Below, piece by piece: positions 42,420 through 51,295 of a DNA stretch of 64,000 nucleotides. A program made the position numbers and the translations under genes. The stretch covers positions 3,979-67,978 of the forward strand of contig CALCYT010000012.1 of NCBI GenBank assembly GCA_937906455.1, given 5' to 3'. A model generated the notes under the pieces. It worked only from the letters and a program-made list of their open reading frames with translations. It did not search any database and was not told the origin of the DNA. Numbering within the stretch: position 1 is the stretch's first letter; every line of letters begins with the position of its first letter. This DNA comes from an uncultured Bacteroidales bacterium (GTDB lineage Bacteria; Bacteroidota; Bacteroidia; Bacteroidales; F082).

Positions 42420-42562
42420 AGGCCATCGTCGGCCTGTCGCTCGATGCCGTGCTGAAATCAGTCGTTTTACTCGCCTTGGGGCTGTTCGCTCTTTACAGGC
42501 TGAAGGTGTCGCAGTCGGTGAACGACTTGGTGGATAAGGTTTTTAGAAAGAATAGGACTTGA
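42420..42562 (+). pseudogene. C-terminal remnant of a polysaccharide flippase-like protein
   Basis: Directly after the glycosyltransferase remnant, in another frame, about 46 codons read AIVGLSLDAVLKSVVLLALG, then LFALYRLKVSQSVNDLVDKV and FRKNRT before the stop at 42560. A hydrophobic helix followed by a basic tail of the form ISxxVNxLIxKVxRK is how Wzx/MATE-type oligosaccharide flippases end. No start or N-terminal part is present. The last 20 bp overlap the convergent glycosyltransferase gene. I infer a deletion junction that joined two genes of a former glycan cluster. Confidence 0.55.
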
Positions 42563-43655
42563 CGATTTTTTCTGCGATGACTTTGGGGGAGAATTGGGCA
42601 ATGCAGTTGTCGGAAATCCGCTTTGGGTCGTAATCATGATAGTTTTGTCGCATCAAACGCATGGCGTCGGCAAGTCGGACGACATCGTTCACGGGGACGA
42701 GTGTCCCGTTGCTCTCGTTGACGAAGGATTCCGGTCCGCCGCAACGAGTGGCGATGACGGGAAGGCCTGCGTACATGGCTTCGATATAACAGACTCCGAA
42801 GGTCTCGCTTTGCGAGGGCAGCACGAAGGCATGGCTCTTTTGGAACACGGCATTGATTTCGGAGCGTTCAAGTTGCCCAAGTAGCTCCACCTGGTTCTGT
42901 AAGCCCAGTTGCTTGATTTGGTCACCGAGCCTGGCTTTTTCGGGACCGTCGCCTATGATGTGGAGGCAGGCACCGTCACCCACTTGCGAAAAGGCGTCAA
43001 TCAACAGGTCGAAGGCTTTTTCTGGGATCAGGTTGCCCACGGAAACGAAAACAAAAGGTGAGTCGTCTTTGGCTTGGTTGTGCCAGCCAAAGCTTTTGTT
43101 GTCCACTATGTTGGGGATGACCACGCTTTCACGATGGAAATTCCGTATGATTTTGTCGCGTAACGATGGGGAGACACAAATTAATCGGTCGCAGCTTTGG
43201 TAGGCTTTGGTGGCAAGGCTTTTGTCTAAGTCGCTGATTTGCTCGGCGTGTTTGTTGAGTTTGCTGCTGTGTTCAGTAATGACGTAAGGAATGTCATATT
43301 TCTTCTTCAGGATGCTGGCAATGGCAGCAATGGAGTAGAAGTGGGCGTGAACGACATCGGGCTTGCCAAACGACTTAAGCATGGCACGGAAAGGGATGAG
43401 AAAAAGCCTTTGAAGCAAAGGTATGGCCCTCCGATAAACATTGAGCGGCAACGACATCTCAAAGACATGCACCCCTTCTCTTTCATACTTGAACAAGCCG
43501 AAATGCCTTTTGTATGAAAATGCCCTGAAATCGATGGCCACAAAAGCCACCTCGTGGCCCAAGTCGGCAAGTGCTTTGGCTTGGTCGAATTCGAAAATCC
43601 CATATAAAGGATGTTCTTTTGAGGGTACCCCTCTCGAAATGACGGCGATTTTCAT
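42543..43655 (-). CDS. Glycosyltransferase family 4 protein
   Basis: 370 residues, GT-B fold. N-terminal MKIAVISRGVPSKEHPLYGI and PDVVHAHFYSIAAIASILKK; the C-terminal donor site includes FVSVGNLIPEKAFDLLIDAF, HIIGDGPEKARLGDQI and the E-x7-E-like block VLPSQSETFGVCYIEAMYAG. It is the intact paralogue of the broken copy at 42183. It follows licD by 3 bp, at the end of a run of genes reaching back to atpB. The sugar donor is unknown; a surface glycan role is inferred from neighbours. Confidence 0.9.
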   Translation of the reverse strand: MKIAVISRGVPSKEHPLYGIFEFDQAKALADLGHEVAFVAIDFRAFSYKRHFGLFKYEREGVHVFEMSLPLNVYRRAIPLLQRLFLIPFRAMLKSFGKPDVVHAHFYSIAAIASILKKKYDIPYVITEHSSKLNKHAEQISDLDKSLATKAYQSCDRLICVSPSLRDKIIRNFHRESVVIPNIVDNKSFGWHNQAKDDSPFVFVSVGNLIPEKAFDLLIDAFSQVGDGACLHIIGDGPEKARLGDQIKQLGLQNQVELLGQLERSEINAVFQKSHAFVLPSQSETFGVCYIEAMYAGLPVIATRCGGPESFVNESNGTLVPVNDVVRLADAMRLMRQNYHDYDPKRISDNCIAQFSPKVIAEKIVKSYSF

Positions 43656-43658
43656 GGC

Positions 43659-44456
43659 TCAGTTCATTTCCACATGGATGATGTGTGTGACACGTTTCTC
43701 CTTGGGAGGGACTTTCATATAGTCGCCATAAATGCTGGTGAGGTAGCGGTCGGGGTCGGCAGGTCCAAGAAAGGTCTTTCCTTCAAATACAATGTCCTTG
43801 AGGGGGAAGACGAAGTCTTTCGGATAGGAGTTGCCGTAAGGGTTGAAACGCTTTTCATAACCCAAACGGTTCTTCGGCAGCAATTGCAATACGCCCCAAA
43901 CCACATCGAGGACGACCTTCATGAACGGGAAGCACAGCGTGGCAAGATGGTTTTTCAAGCTGATGTCCTGCTTAACGGAATAGAAGAAATGTATTTTCTT
44001 GTACCATCGCAAGATGCCCTTTTGGAGTTTCTTTGGCACAGAGGGATAGGGCTTTACCTCAAAAATGTCGACAAATAGCCCTTTTTGGTAGTCTTTGGTG
44101 AAATCCTCGTGCTGGGTGACGAAAAACGAGTTTCTGTCGCGCACTTTGTTGACCAACATGTCGTAGGATGGGTCGCTCTCTTTGGTTTGGAGGAAGAGCG
44201 TCGGGGGAAGCTCCTTCGGGGCGATTTCCTTGAATTTGTTGAAATCTTCGGTCATCATGGCGATGTCAAGGTCATCATCCCAAGGGATGAACCCGCCGTG
44301 ACGAACGGCCCCGAGTAGCGTGCCGAAATCAATCCAATAATGGATGTTGTTTCTGCGACATACTTTGTCAATCTCAACCATGATGTCGAGCAGGCGCATT
44401 TGCATCTTTCTCAGCAATGTACCCTCAGTGTTGTATTTGGAGAAATCGTCTGTCAT
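43659..44456 (-). CDS. LicD family phosphotransferase
   Basis: 265 residues. The LicD signature is HYWIDFGTLLGAVRHGGFIP followed by WDDDLDIAM, the nucleotidyltransferase-like metal site. LicD proteins transfer phosphocholine or similar phospho-substituents to surface glycans. It overlaps the upstream methyltransferase gene by 4 bp and precedes the glycosyltransferase by 3 bp. The group transferred cannot be read from the sequence, and no choline uptake or CTP-choline gene is in the window. Confidence 0.9.
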   Translation of the reverse strand: MTDDFSKYNTEGTLLRKMQMRLLDIMVEIDKVCRRNNIHYWIDFGTLLGAVRHGGFIPWDDDLDIAMMTEDFNKFKEIAPKELPPTLFLQTKESDPSYDMLVNKVRDRNSFFVTQHEDFTKDYQKGLFVDIFEVKPYPSVPKKLQKGILRWYKKIHFFYSVKQDISLKNHLATLCFPFMKVVLDVVWGVLQLLPKNRLGYEKRFNPYGNSYPKDFVFPLKDIVFEGKTFLGPADPDRYLTSIYGDYMKVPPKEKRVTHIIHVEMN

Positions 44457-45079
44457 TTTCTTGCGATTACTCTGATATATGTCTCATTTTTGCCGTTGTA
44501 AGGCGCAAAATCTTTGTCTTCTCTCGCGAAATTCAAGGAAAAACCGAGATTTCTCAAGTCGTCACAAAGCTTGTCGAAATTGATAAACCTGCGGTAATGA
44601 TTGTCCAAAATGAACGCATCTTTCTCATTTTCAACAGCTTCGCCAACCTTGTAGATTTCGTTTCTCTGACCGCGCACCTCAATGCATAGCAAACCGTTTT
44701 TTTTCAGGTTGCGATAGGCCCATTCCAATGTGCGGTTTTCCTGCTCTTTGTTCACCGAATGCAATGTGAATCGCGAATAAACCACATCATAAGGCTCGCT
44801 GTCCATCAAATCGGTGAAGTCATCGCATCTAAAATCAAGATTATCAAGATGTTGATATTGATTTATCAAGAGACAAATCTCGTTATAGCATTGGTCGATG
44901 GCGTCAACATTATGTCCTTGTTTGGCGAAAAACACCGAGTCGCGACCATTGCCGCAGCCAAGCTCGACAATGTCAACTTTTCTATCTTCAAGTAAATCAG
45001 CGACATAGTGCGCAAACAACGACGGCATAAGCTCGGCGTTTTGTTTCGAATAATATTGTTCCCAATAATTGAAATCCAT
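44453..45079 (-). CDS. Class I SAM-dependent methyltransferase
   Basis: 208 residues. The SAM-binding motif I is VDIVELGCGNGRDSVFFAKQ, with the acidic end of strand 2 in NVDAIDQ, and FRCDDFTDL and YDVVYSRFTLHSV follow. It starts 2 bp after atpG and overlaps licD by 4 bp. Its company of LicD and a glycosyltransferase suggests methylation of a glycan or lipid head group, but that is inference; the motifs do not fix the substrate. Confidence 0.85.
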   Translation of the reverse strand: MDFNYWEQYYSKQNAELMPSLFAHYVADLLEDRKVDIVELGCGNGRDSVFFAKQGHNVDAIDQCYNEICLLINQYQHLDNLDFRCDDFTDLMDSEPYDVVYSRFTLHSVNKEQENRTLEWAYRNLKKNGLLCIEVRGQRNEIYKVGEAVENEKDAFILDNHYRRFINFDKLCDDLRNLGFSLNFAREDKDFAPYNGKNETYIRVIARK

Positions 45080-45081
45080 AA

Positions 45082-45978
45082 TTACAATGCGTTGGCACCG
45101 CCTACAATCTCGATAATCTCGTTCGTGATGGCTCCTTGGCGGGCTTTGTTATATGACAAATTCAAGTCTTTAAGCAGCTCGCCGGCGTTGTCGGTGGCCT
45201 TAGTCATCGAGACCATCCTCGCGCCGTGTTCCGAGGTGAAGCTGTCAAGTAATATTTTATAAACCTGAAGTTTTAACGAATTGGGAATCAGTGAGCTGAG
45301 AATCTCTTCCTTGGAAGGCTGGAAGATGTATTCCGTCTCTTCAACGGCATCCTCCTCATCTTCGACCTGCTTTTCGTTGACGATAGGCAAAAACTGCTCT
45401 TTTACCAAAATCTGTGTCCCCGCGTTCTTGAACTGATTGTAAATGAAAATGATACGGTCATATTTCTCATCAGTGAAGTCGTTCATCAGCCTTTCGGCGA
45501 AAGCTATGGTGTTGTCGTATGACAGCTTGTCGAGGAGCTCGTTCTCGTTGCTGGCGACGCGGTACTTCCTGAAACGCAGCGTCTCCTCTATCTTCTTGCT
45601 GATGCAGAGAATATCGACGTTACCTTTCTCATATTGCACCTTGAAGTCTTCGTTCAAGGCATGCAAAAGCTCGCGTAACACATTGACGTTGAACACTCCG
45701 CACAGCCCTTTGTTGGATGCCACCGGAATCAGGAGGATCTTCTCGTCTTCAGGGTTTTCTTTATGGATTTTGGCAAACACGCCCTCTGTCGATGACTGTA
45801 ACGCCGTTGACAGATGCTGTCGTATCTCCTGGAGCTTGGAAGCATACGGACGCAACGCCGCTATGGTAGTCTGCGACTTACGGAGCTTCGATGCCGACAC
45901 CATCTTCATGGCCGAGGTGATCTGCATCGTCGAGTTTACCGAGTTGATTCGTGTCCTGACTTCCTTGAGATTTGCCAT
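45082..45978 (-). CDS. atpG: ATP synthase F1 subunit gamma
   Basis: 298 residues. N-terminal LKEVRTRINSVNSTMQITSA and MKMVSASKLRKSQ, and C-terminal DNAGELLKDLNLSYNKARQG with AITNEIIEIVGGANAL, are the two helices of the rotary shaft. ILLIPVASNKGLCGVFN is the conserved middle motif. A Bacteroidetes-type acidic insertion (EKQVEDEEDAVEETEY) is present. The start lies 5 bp after the atpA stop. Confidence 0.97.
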   Translation of the reverse strand: MANLKEVRTRINSVNSTMQITSAMKMVSASKLRKSQTTIAALRPYASKLQEIRQHLSTALQSSTEGVFAKIHKENPEDEKILLIPVASNKGLCGVFNVNVLRELLHALNEDFKVQYEKGNVDILCISKKIEETLRFRKYRVASNENELLDKLSYDNTIAFAERLMNDFTDEKYDRIIFIYNQFKNAGTQILVKEQFLPIVNEKQVEDEEDAVEETEYIFQPSKEEILSSLIPNSLKLQVYKILLDSFTSEHGARMVSMTKATDNAGELLKDLNLSYNKARQGAITNEIIEIVGGANAL

Positions 45979-45983
45979 AACAA

Positions 45984-47573
45984 TCAGTCTTTCTTAGTCA
46001 TTGCGATGATTATGTCTTCAGCGGCTTTGTTCAGTACCGCTCTCTCGTTGTTGCCGTAATTGCCGCTACGCAGAGCCTCCATCGTCGCTTTATGTGTGCT
46101 GTTGAGCAAGGTAAGATAGCGTTTTTGGAACTCTGCCACCTGGTTGGGCTGAATTTTTCTGAGCAGATTATTCACTCCGCAGTAGATGATTGCCACTTCT
46201 TCCTCAACCCTCAGCGGTGACGACTGTGGCTGGATGAGTATCTGCACGTTACGGCGGCCTTTGTCGAGAACGGCTTGTGTGGCAGCGTCGAGGTCGGAGC
46301 CGAACTTCGAGAACGCCTCAAGCTCGCGGAACTGTGCCTGGTCGAGTTTCAGTGTCCCCGCCACTTTCTTCATCGACTTGATTTGAGCTTTGCCGCCCAC
46401 ACGCGACACCGAGATTCCCACGTTGATGGCGGGACGTATGCCTGCGTTGAAGAGGTTCGTCTCAAGGAAAATCTGTCCGTCGGTGATGGAGATGACGTTT
46501 GTCGGGATGTATGCCGACACGTCGCCTGCCTGCGTCTCGATGATTGGCAGAGCCGTCAAGGAGCCGCCGCCTTTCACCTTGTCTTTCAGGCACTCCGGAA
46601 GGTCGTTCATCTTAGCCGCGATCTCGTCGTTGTTGATGATTTTTGCCGCTCTCTCGAGGAGTCGTGAGTGCAGGTAGAACACGTCGCCCGGGTATGCCTC
46701 ACGTCCTGGCGGGCGGCGGAGCAGCAACGAGACCTCACGGTAAGCCACCGCCTGTTTCGAGAGGTCATCGTAGATGATGAGTGCGGCGCGACCCGTGTCA
46801 CGGAAATACTCGCCTATGGCGGCACCTGCAAACGGTGCGTAATATTGCATGGCGGCGGCGTTGGATGCAGTGGCGGCCACCACTATGGTATATGGCATAG
46901 CACCATGATCTTCAAGGCTTTGCACTATGTTGGCGACGGTGGAGCCTTTCTGTCCTATTGCCACGTAGATGCAATACACCGGCTCTCCCTTGTCGTAGAA
47001 CTCTTTTTGGTTGATGATGGTGTCTATCGCGATGGCGGTCTTTCCCGTCTGACGGTCGCCGATGATAAGCTCACGCTGTCCGCGTCCGATAGGAATCATG
47101 GCGTCGATGGCCTTGATGCCGGTCTGCAATGGCTCGTCAACGGGTTTGCGGAAGATTACGCCCGGAGCCTTGCGTTCGAGAGGCATCTCCACCGTCTCGC
47201 CTTTTATCTCGCCCTTGCCGTCGATGGGTTGTCCGAGGGTGTTGATGACACGTCCGAGCAGTCCTTCGCCCACTTTCACTGAAGCGATGCGGTGAGTGCA
47301 CACTACGGTGTCGCCCTCGTTGATGTTGCCGGCCTCGCTAAGAAGCACCACGCCGACGTTGTCTTCCTCAAGGTTGAGCGCGATGCCCATCGCACCGGTC
47401 TTCTCAAACTCCACAAGTTCTCCGGCTTCCACGTCACGCATGCCATAGACACGCGCCACGCCGTCTCCGACATTGAGCACCGTGCCTTTCACGTCAAGCG
47501 AGGCCTCGTTCTCGAAATTCGTCAGCTCGTCAAGCAAAATAGCTGAAACCTCAGCGGGTTTTATTGTTCCCAT
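45984..47573 (-). CDS. atpA: ATP synthase F1 subunit alpha
   Basis: 529 residues. The Walker A motif is GDRQTGKTAI; ALIIYDDLSKQAVAYREVSL and LLRRPPGREAYPGDVFYLHS are standard alpha-subunit sequence. With beta it forms the catalytic hexamer of the F1 head. The gene for beta (atpD) is not in this window. Several long antisense frames over this gene are shadows of its codon usage. It is preceded by atpH with a 10-bp gap. Confidence 0.98.
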   Translation of the reverse strand: MGTIKPAEVSAILLDELTNFENEASLDVKGTVLNVGDGVARVYGMRDVEAGELVEFEKTGAMGIALNLEEDNVGVVLLSEAGNINEGDTVVCTHRIASVKVGEGLLGRVINTLGQPIDGKGEIKGETVEMPLERKAPGVIFRKPVDEPLQTGIKAIDAMIPIGRGQRELIIGDRQTGKTAIAIDTIINQKEFYDKGEPVYCIYVAIGQKGSTVANIVQSLEDHGAMPYTIVVAATASNAAAMQYYAPFAGAAIGEYFRDTGRAALIIYDDLSKQAVAYREVSLLLRRPPGREAYPGDVFYLHSRLLERAAKIINNDEIAAKMNDLPECLKDKVKGGGSLTALPIIETQAGDVSAYIPTNVISITDGQIFLETNLFNAGIRPAINVGISVSRVGGKAQIKSMKKVAGTLKLDQAQFRELEAFSKFGSDLDAATQAVLDKGRRNVQILIQPQSSPLRVEEEVAIIYCGVNNLLRKIQPNQVAEFQKRYLTLLNSTHKATMEALRSGNYGNNERAVLNKAAEDIIIAMTKKD

Positions 47574-47583
47574 ATCTTGTGTT

Positions 47584-48141
47584 TTAATATCCTTTTACAA
47601 AAAGATTCTCATTGAAGATAGACTGCAAACTCTTTAACTCATTGCGAACGCTTCTGTCGTATTGGTAATCAAGGTAATTGATTACGAAGCCTCCTATGAT
47701 GGATTTGTCTATCTTATTGATAATCTGAACATTACCATTTAATTTGTCTTTTATGAACCAAAGTAGCTTGCGCTGCGTCGGCTCATCGATTTTCACCGCT
47801 GTCGTGATGGTCACCTCGGCGATGTTTTTGTATTCATAATACAGCTCGCGGTATGGCACCAGAATCAGCGGGATGATGTCATGACGGTTTTTTTCGAGCA
47901 TTAACTTTATGAAATTCAATGTCTTATCCGAAATCTTATCTTTGAAAATCCTGTTGATGATAGTCTCTTTTTTCGTTTTCGACAAGAAAGGCTGTGACAG
48001 TATGCTACGCAGCTCGCGGTTGTCTTGCAGCGTTGCGGTAAGCAGCTCGAGGTCGGCAAGTCCCTGCTCAGTCATCTTGTTTTCGATGGCGTAGTCGAGA
48101 AAAGCCTTCGCATAGCGACGTATCAGTAATGTGTTTCTCAT
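47584..48141 (-). CDS. atpH: ATP synthase F1 subunit delta
   Basis: 185 residues, OSCP/delta family. N-terminal LIRRYAKAFLDYAIENKMTE and the helical domain up to about residue 110, then the C-terminal region ending SIIGGFVINYLDYQYDRSVR. It links the F1 head to the b-subunit stator. It lies 6 bp after atpF and 10 bp before atpA. Confidence 0.94.
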   Translation of the reverse strand: MRNTLLIRRYAKAFLDYAIENKMTEQGLADLELLTATLQDNRELRSILSQPFLSKTKKETIINRIFKDKISDKTLNFIKLMLEKNRHDIIPLILVPYRELYYEYKNIAEVTITTAVKIDEPTQRKLLWFIKDKLNGNVQIINKIDKSIIGGFVINYLDYQYDRSVRNELKSLQSIFNENLFVKGY

Positions 48142-48147
48142 ACTATC

Positions 48148-48642
48148 TTATTGATTGTCAGCTTCTTTGATGATTTCGTTGATATAATTTAACTGAGCCT
48201 CGTCGGCAGACAGCTCTTTCTCGAGGATTTTTTCGGCCACTTTTATTGAGATGTTGGCGATTTCGTTTTTAATGTCGGTCATCGCTGCTTTGCGTTCATT
48301 CTCAATCGTTTCCTTTGCCGATTCCACGAGACGGCTTGTCTCTTCCTTGGCTTTCGTACGTGCCTCGTCGATAATTTTATCACGTGAGATGCGTGCCTCG
48401 TTGAGCATGTCCTCGCGTTCCTCGCGGGCTTTCTTGAGCAATTCCTCGTTCTTCGCCTGAATGTTCTGCATCTCCTCGTGTATGCGTTCAGCCTGCTCAA
48501 GCGATTCCGCAATCTTCTGCTCGCGGTTTTTCAGGGTTCTCCCTATCACAGGGAAGGCGTACTTCGCAACAAAGAAAAACACGATGCCAAACGCCAGCAC
48601 CATCCAGAAGAAAAACCCGAAATCAGGACTTATCAATTCCAT
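48148..48642 (-). CDS. atpF: ATP synthase F0 subunit b
   Basis: 164 residues. One N-terminal membrane helix (FGFFFWMVLAFGIVFFFVAK) and a long charged coiled coil (AESLEQAERIHEEMQNIQAK and onward) match the peripheral stalk subunit. It follows an unusual 151-bp gap from atpE that contains an octamer repeat array. Confidence 0.96.
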   Translation of the reverse strand: MELISPDFGFFFWMVLAFGIVFFFVAKYAFPVIGRTLKNREQKIAESLEQAERIHEEMQNIQAKNEELLKKAREEREDMLNEARISRDKIIDEARTKAKEETSRLVESAKETIENERKAAMTDIKNEIANISIKVAEKILEKELSADEAQLNYINEIIKEADNQ

Positions 48643-48654
48643 ATTATATAATTA

Positions 48655-48750
48655 TTCAGTTGTTCAATTGTTCAGTTGTTCAGTTAATCAGTCGCTCGGT
48701 TGTTCAGTTACTAACTGACAAACTGATTAACTGACTAACTGACTAACTAA
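48655..48750. repeat. 8-bp inverted tandem repeat array between atpE and atpF
   Basis: About seven octamers of the TTCAGTTG type (48655-48710, two of them degenerate) are followed by about five of the CTAACTGA type, the near reverse complement. The unit sequence is close to that at 33596-33680. The array sits inside the ATP synthase gene series and could form a long imperfect hairpin in the mRNA. Confidence 0.85.
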
Positions 48751-48793
48751 GTTTAAGGTTGCAACCAACCGTTACAACCCGTTCCTTTGCTCG

Positions 48794-49063
48794 TTAAGCG
48801 ACTGCGACGAGCAAGCAGACGACCACAGCAAACAGTGAAACACCTTCCACGAATGCCGCCGCCAAAATCATGCTCGTCTGGATGTTACCTGCAGCCTCGG
48901 GCTGACGTGCCATTGACTCCAAGGCACTGCTGCCGATTTTGCTGATACCCATTGCCGCGCCGATTACGGCGATACTTGCAGCGAAAGCCGCGCCAAACTT
49001 AGCCAATGGAGCCAAATCCGCCGCCGCTCTTGCCACTTCCTGTAACATAACTAATAATGACAT
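48794..49063 (-). CDS. atpE: ATP synthase F0 subunit c
   Basis: 89 residues: two hydrophobic hairpin helices with the loop ARQPEA and the ion-carrying glutamate in AAAFVEGVSLFAVVV. The signature for sodium binding is not evident, so proton coupling is likely. N-terminal MSLLVMLQEVARAAADLAPL is slightly extended relative to enterobacterial c. It lies 95 bp after atpB and 151 bp before atpF; both gaps contain short tandem repeats. Confidence 0.96.
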   Translation of the reverse strand: MSLLVMLQEVARAAADLAPLAKFGAAFAASIAVIGAAMGISKIGSSALESMARQPEAAGNIQTSMILAAAFVEGVSLFAVVVCLLVAVA

Positions 49064-49137
49064 AACTTTAATTTTTTGTTGTTATTGGGATGCGATGAAT
49101 CGCATCTTTACATTTGTTATATTTGTTAATCAATTAA

Positions 49138-49158
49138 CTTCAAACTCCAAACTTCAAA
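49138..49158. repeat. 7-bp tandem repeat abutting the atpB stop codon
   Basis: Three heptamers CTTCAAA, CTCCAAA, CTTCAAA end exactly where the atpB stop codon (CTA on the plus strand, 49159-49161) begins. Confidence 0.65.
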
Positions 49159-50253
49159 CTAATGATGGTGTTCCTTGCTTGCCATACCGAAATACAATGC
49201 CGAGAGCAGGGTGAAAACATACGCCTGGATATATGCCACCAACAACTCGATACAATCGACGAAAATCGCCAGCAACAACGAAAACGCCGACATCCCGACG
49301 CCTCCCGCCACGCTGATTTTCGCCACTATGAAGATGCTGCTGATGAAGCCTAACACCACTATATGTCCCGCCGTGATGTTGGCGAACAGACGTATCGCAA
49401 GCACGAAAGGCTTGGTGAAGCAGCCCACCGTCTCGATGATTGGCATGAGAGGCAGCGGAAACTTCAAAAACCACGGCACTCCGGGCGTGTTCACGATGTC
49501 CTTGTAATATTCTTTGTTTCCGAGAAGATTCGTGATGAAAAAGGTGAAAAGTGCCAAAACCGCAGTCACCGTTATGTTTCCCGTGATATTCGCGCCGAAC
49601 GGGAAAATCGGGATGAGCCCTAAGATGTTGTTGATGAAAATGAAGAAAAACACCGTGACGAGATAGGGCAGATAACGGTCAACGCTCTTCTCGCTGATGG
49701 CTTTTTTCGCGATGTCGTCGCGCACATAGACGATGAGCCACTCAAACAGCGACTGCAGGCCTTTCGGGGCTTTCTCACCTCGTTTTTGATACGCTTTCGT
49801 CACCAAATAGAACAAAACGATTATCAAGGCGCAGGAGATGAACAACGCCATGACGTTTTTCGTTATCGAGATGTCTAACGGACGTTTTTGCATGCCGTCA
49901 GCATTGAGAATCACTATCTTACCTTTGTAACTGCCATCGTGAGGGATGGTGAAAACAAGCTCTTCGGAGTTGGTTTTGTTAACCGTGGTGTAAAACTCGT
50001 TGTCATGGAATACTCTTGATGAAAAAGTATAGCATTTGCCCTCGTTGATGACGATGCAAGGCAAATATACGCTCACATGATGGCCTTTCCACGTGAAAAT
50101 ATGCCACTCATACGAGTCAAGGATGTGCTCTATAATCACCTCGCCCGCCTTAAATTCCTCTTGCGCCTCGCTTTCCGCAAACGCGACACTGTGCGTCCCG
50201 AGAAACAAACACATTAAGAATGAGAGACTTATAAAATATTTCCAAATTTTCAT
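49159..50253 (-). CDS. atpB: ATP synthase F0 subunit a (extended Bacteroidetes form)
   Basis: 364 residues from ATG at 50253 (a TTG codon directly upstream is also open). A signal peptide-like N-terminus (MKIWKYFISLSFLMCLFLGT) and a soluble beta-rich domain of about 100 residues precede the membrane part. This extension is common in Bacteroidetes subunit a. The essential arginine lies in FVLAIRLFANITAGHIVVLG. Subunit a forms the proton half-channels against the c ring. It is the first ATP synthase gene here; atpD and atpC, often upstream, are absent. Confidence 0.95.
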   Translation of the reverse strand: MKIWKYFISLSFLMCLFLGTHSVAFAESEAQEEFKAGEVIIEHILDSYEWHIFTWKGHHVSVYLPCIVINEGKCYTFSSRVFHDNEFYTTVNKTNSEELVFTIPHDGSYKGKIVILNADGMQKRPLDISITKNVMALFISCALIIVLFYLVTKAYQKRGEKAPKGLQSLFEWLIVYVRDDIAKKAISEKSVDRYLPYLVTVFFFIFINNILGLIPIFPFGANITGNITVTAVLALFTFFITNLLGNKEYYKDIVNTPGVPWFLKFPLPLMPIIETVGCFTKPFVLAIRLFANITAGHIVVLGFISSIFIVAKISVAGGVGMSAFSLLLAIFVDCIELLVAYIQAYVFTLLSALYFGMASKEHHH

Positions 50254-50374
50254 CAAAAATCAAATCCTAAAAATTCCAAACTGCAATTATACAAAATTTT
50301 TTTGATAACGCGAATATCTTTTGGTAGAAAAAATTCGTCTTTTCAACTGAAACGGCCGAGGGTTTCCGTCCACG

Positions 50375-51295
50375 TCAGAGAACGATGTCGTCGTATTTGA
50401 AAATGGTGTCAAGACCTTTTTCGTTGAAATAATGTTTCACCTCCTTTTCAGATAGCTCCGTCGCCGCCAAGAAGAAGTCACCGCCCCAAGCTCCGAGTGA
50501 CTTTATAACACCTTGAAAATCAGGATATTGCGATTGCAAGCACGGCTGCGCTAAAACTTGGCTCATAATTGTCTCATGGCGAGTCAGAAGATGGCAAAAA
50601 TCATCAAACGAAATGGCTTTTGCCAAATTCTCTGAAATAGCTGAAATATCTTCTATTTCTTTTGAGAAATCACAGGTTTTCGCTCTTTCTTCAAACGATT
50701 TCACTTCTTTGCCTGAGCTTTGTTTGTGTCCCTGGTAAACGAAAAACAACTTATCTGAAAAAGTAGGCTTAAATTCTATTTCTTCAACGACAGGCTTCCC
50801 GTTTTTAAGCTGATAAGTTATTGGTTTTGAGGCCGTTGCGCATGCGATGTCGTAACCTGAGCCGCCCATCGTCCTCTTTAAAAGCTCATAGGGATTCACC
50901 TCAGCCCATTGCGCGAGCAACGAGATGAGCGTTGAGCTGCTGCCCAGTCCCCAGTCTTTGTCAAATTCTAAGCGTGTGGTGAAAAAATAATCGTTTTTAT
51001 CTTGTAAAATATTGGGGTTCAACGCTTTAATCTCCTTAAAGATATTACAGAGGTTGTCGGCTTTGTCCATGTCGTCGGAGGCGTGCACGGTGAATCCGAA
51101 CTTGCTGAAGATGGCGGCAAACCAGAAGCCTTTTGTGGTGTAGGCGTCCCAATGTATCATGCCTTCCTGTATGCCTATGGTCTTGACTTCGAGCGACTGT
51201 CCAAAATTCAGCGGCAAAGCAAGTGTCTTCGCGCCTTTAAGCACGAGATATTCGCCTGAAAGCAGTAGCTTGCCGTTGGAGTGATATTTATTCAT
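50375..51295 (-). CDS. GYDIA-type GHMP kinase, probable phosphomevalonate kinase
   Basis: 306 residues. N-terminal YHSNGKLLLSGEYLVLKGAK, ATP loop LEFDKDWGLGSSSTLISLLA, and the family-naming motif GGSGYDIACATASKP. LGAWGGDFFLAA replaces the usual last glycine motif. In Bacteroidetes this type is found with mevalonate genes and is a candidate phosphomevalonate kinase. Its ATG overlaps the end of the HMG-CoA reductase gene by 8 bp, so the two are translationally coupled. Substrate is inferred from pathway need and context. Confidence 0.8.
   Translation of the reverse strand: MNKYHSNGKLLLSGEYLVLKGAKTLALPLNFGQSLEVKTIGIQEGMIHWDAYTTKGFWFAAIFSKFGFTVHASDDMDKADNLCNIFKEIKALNPNILQDKNDYFFTTRLEFDKDWGLGSSSTLISLLAQWAEVNPYELLKRTMGGSGYDIACATASKPITYQLKNGKPVVEEIEFKPTFSDKLFFVYQGHKQSSGKEVKSFEERAKTCDFSKEIEDISAISENLAKAISFDDFCHLLTRHETIMSQVLAQPCLQSQYPDFQGVIKSLGAWGGDFFLAATELSEKEVKHYFNEKGLDTIFKYDDIVL

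Noticed and set aside
43620..43650. A third copy of the palindromic repeat (CTCTCGAAATGACGGCG)
   Set aside because: Only about 13 bp match, and they encode the conserved start of the glycosyltransferase (AVISRG), which is also kept in its diverged paralogue.
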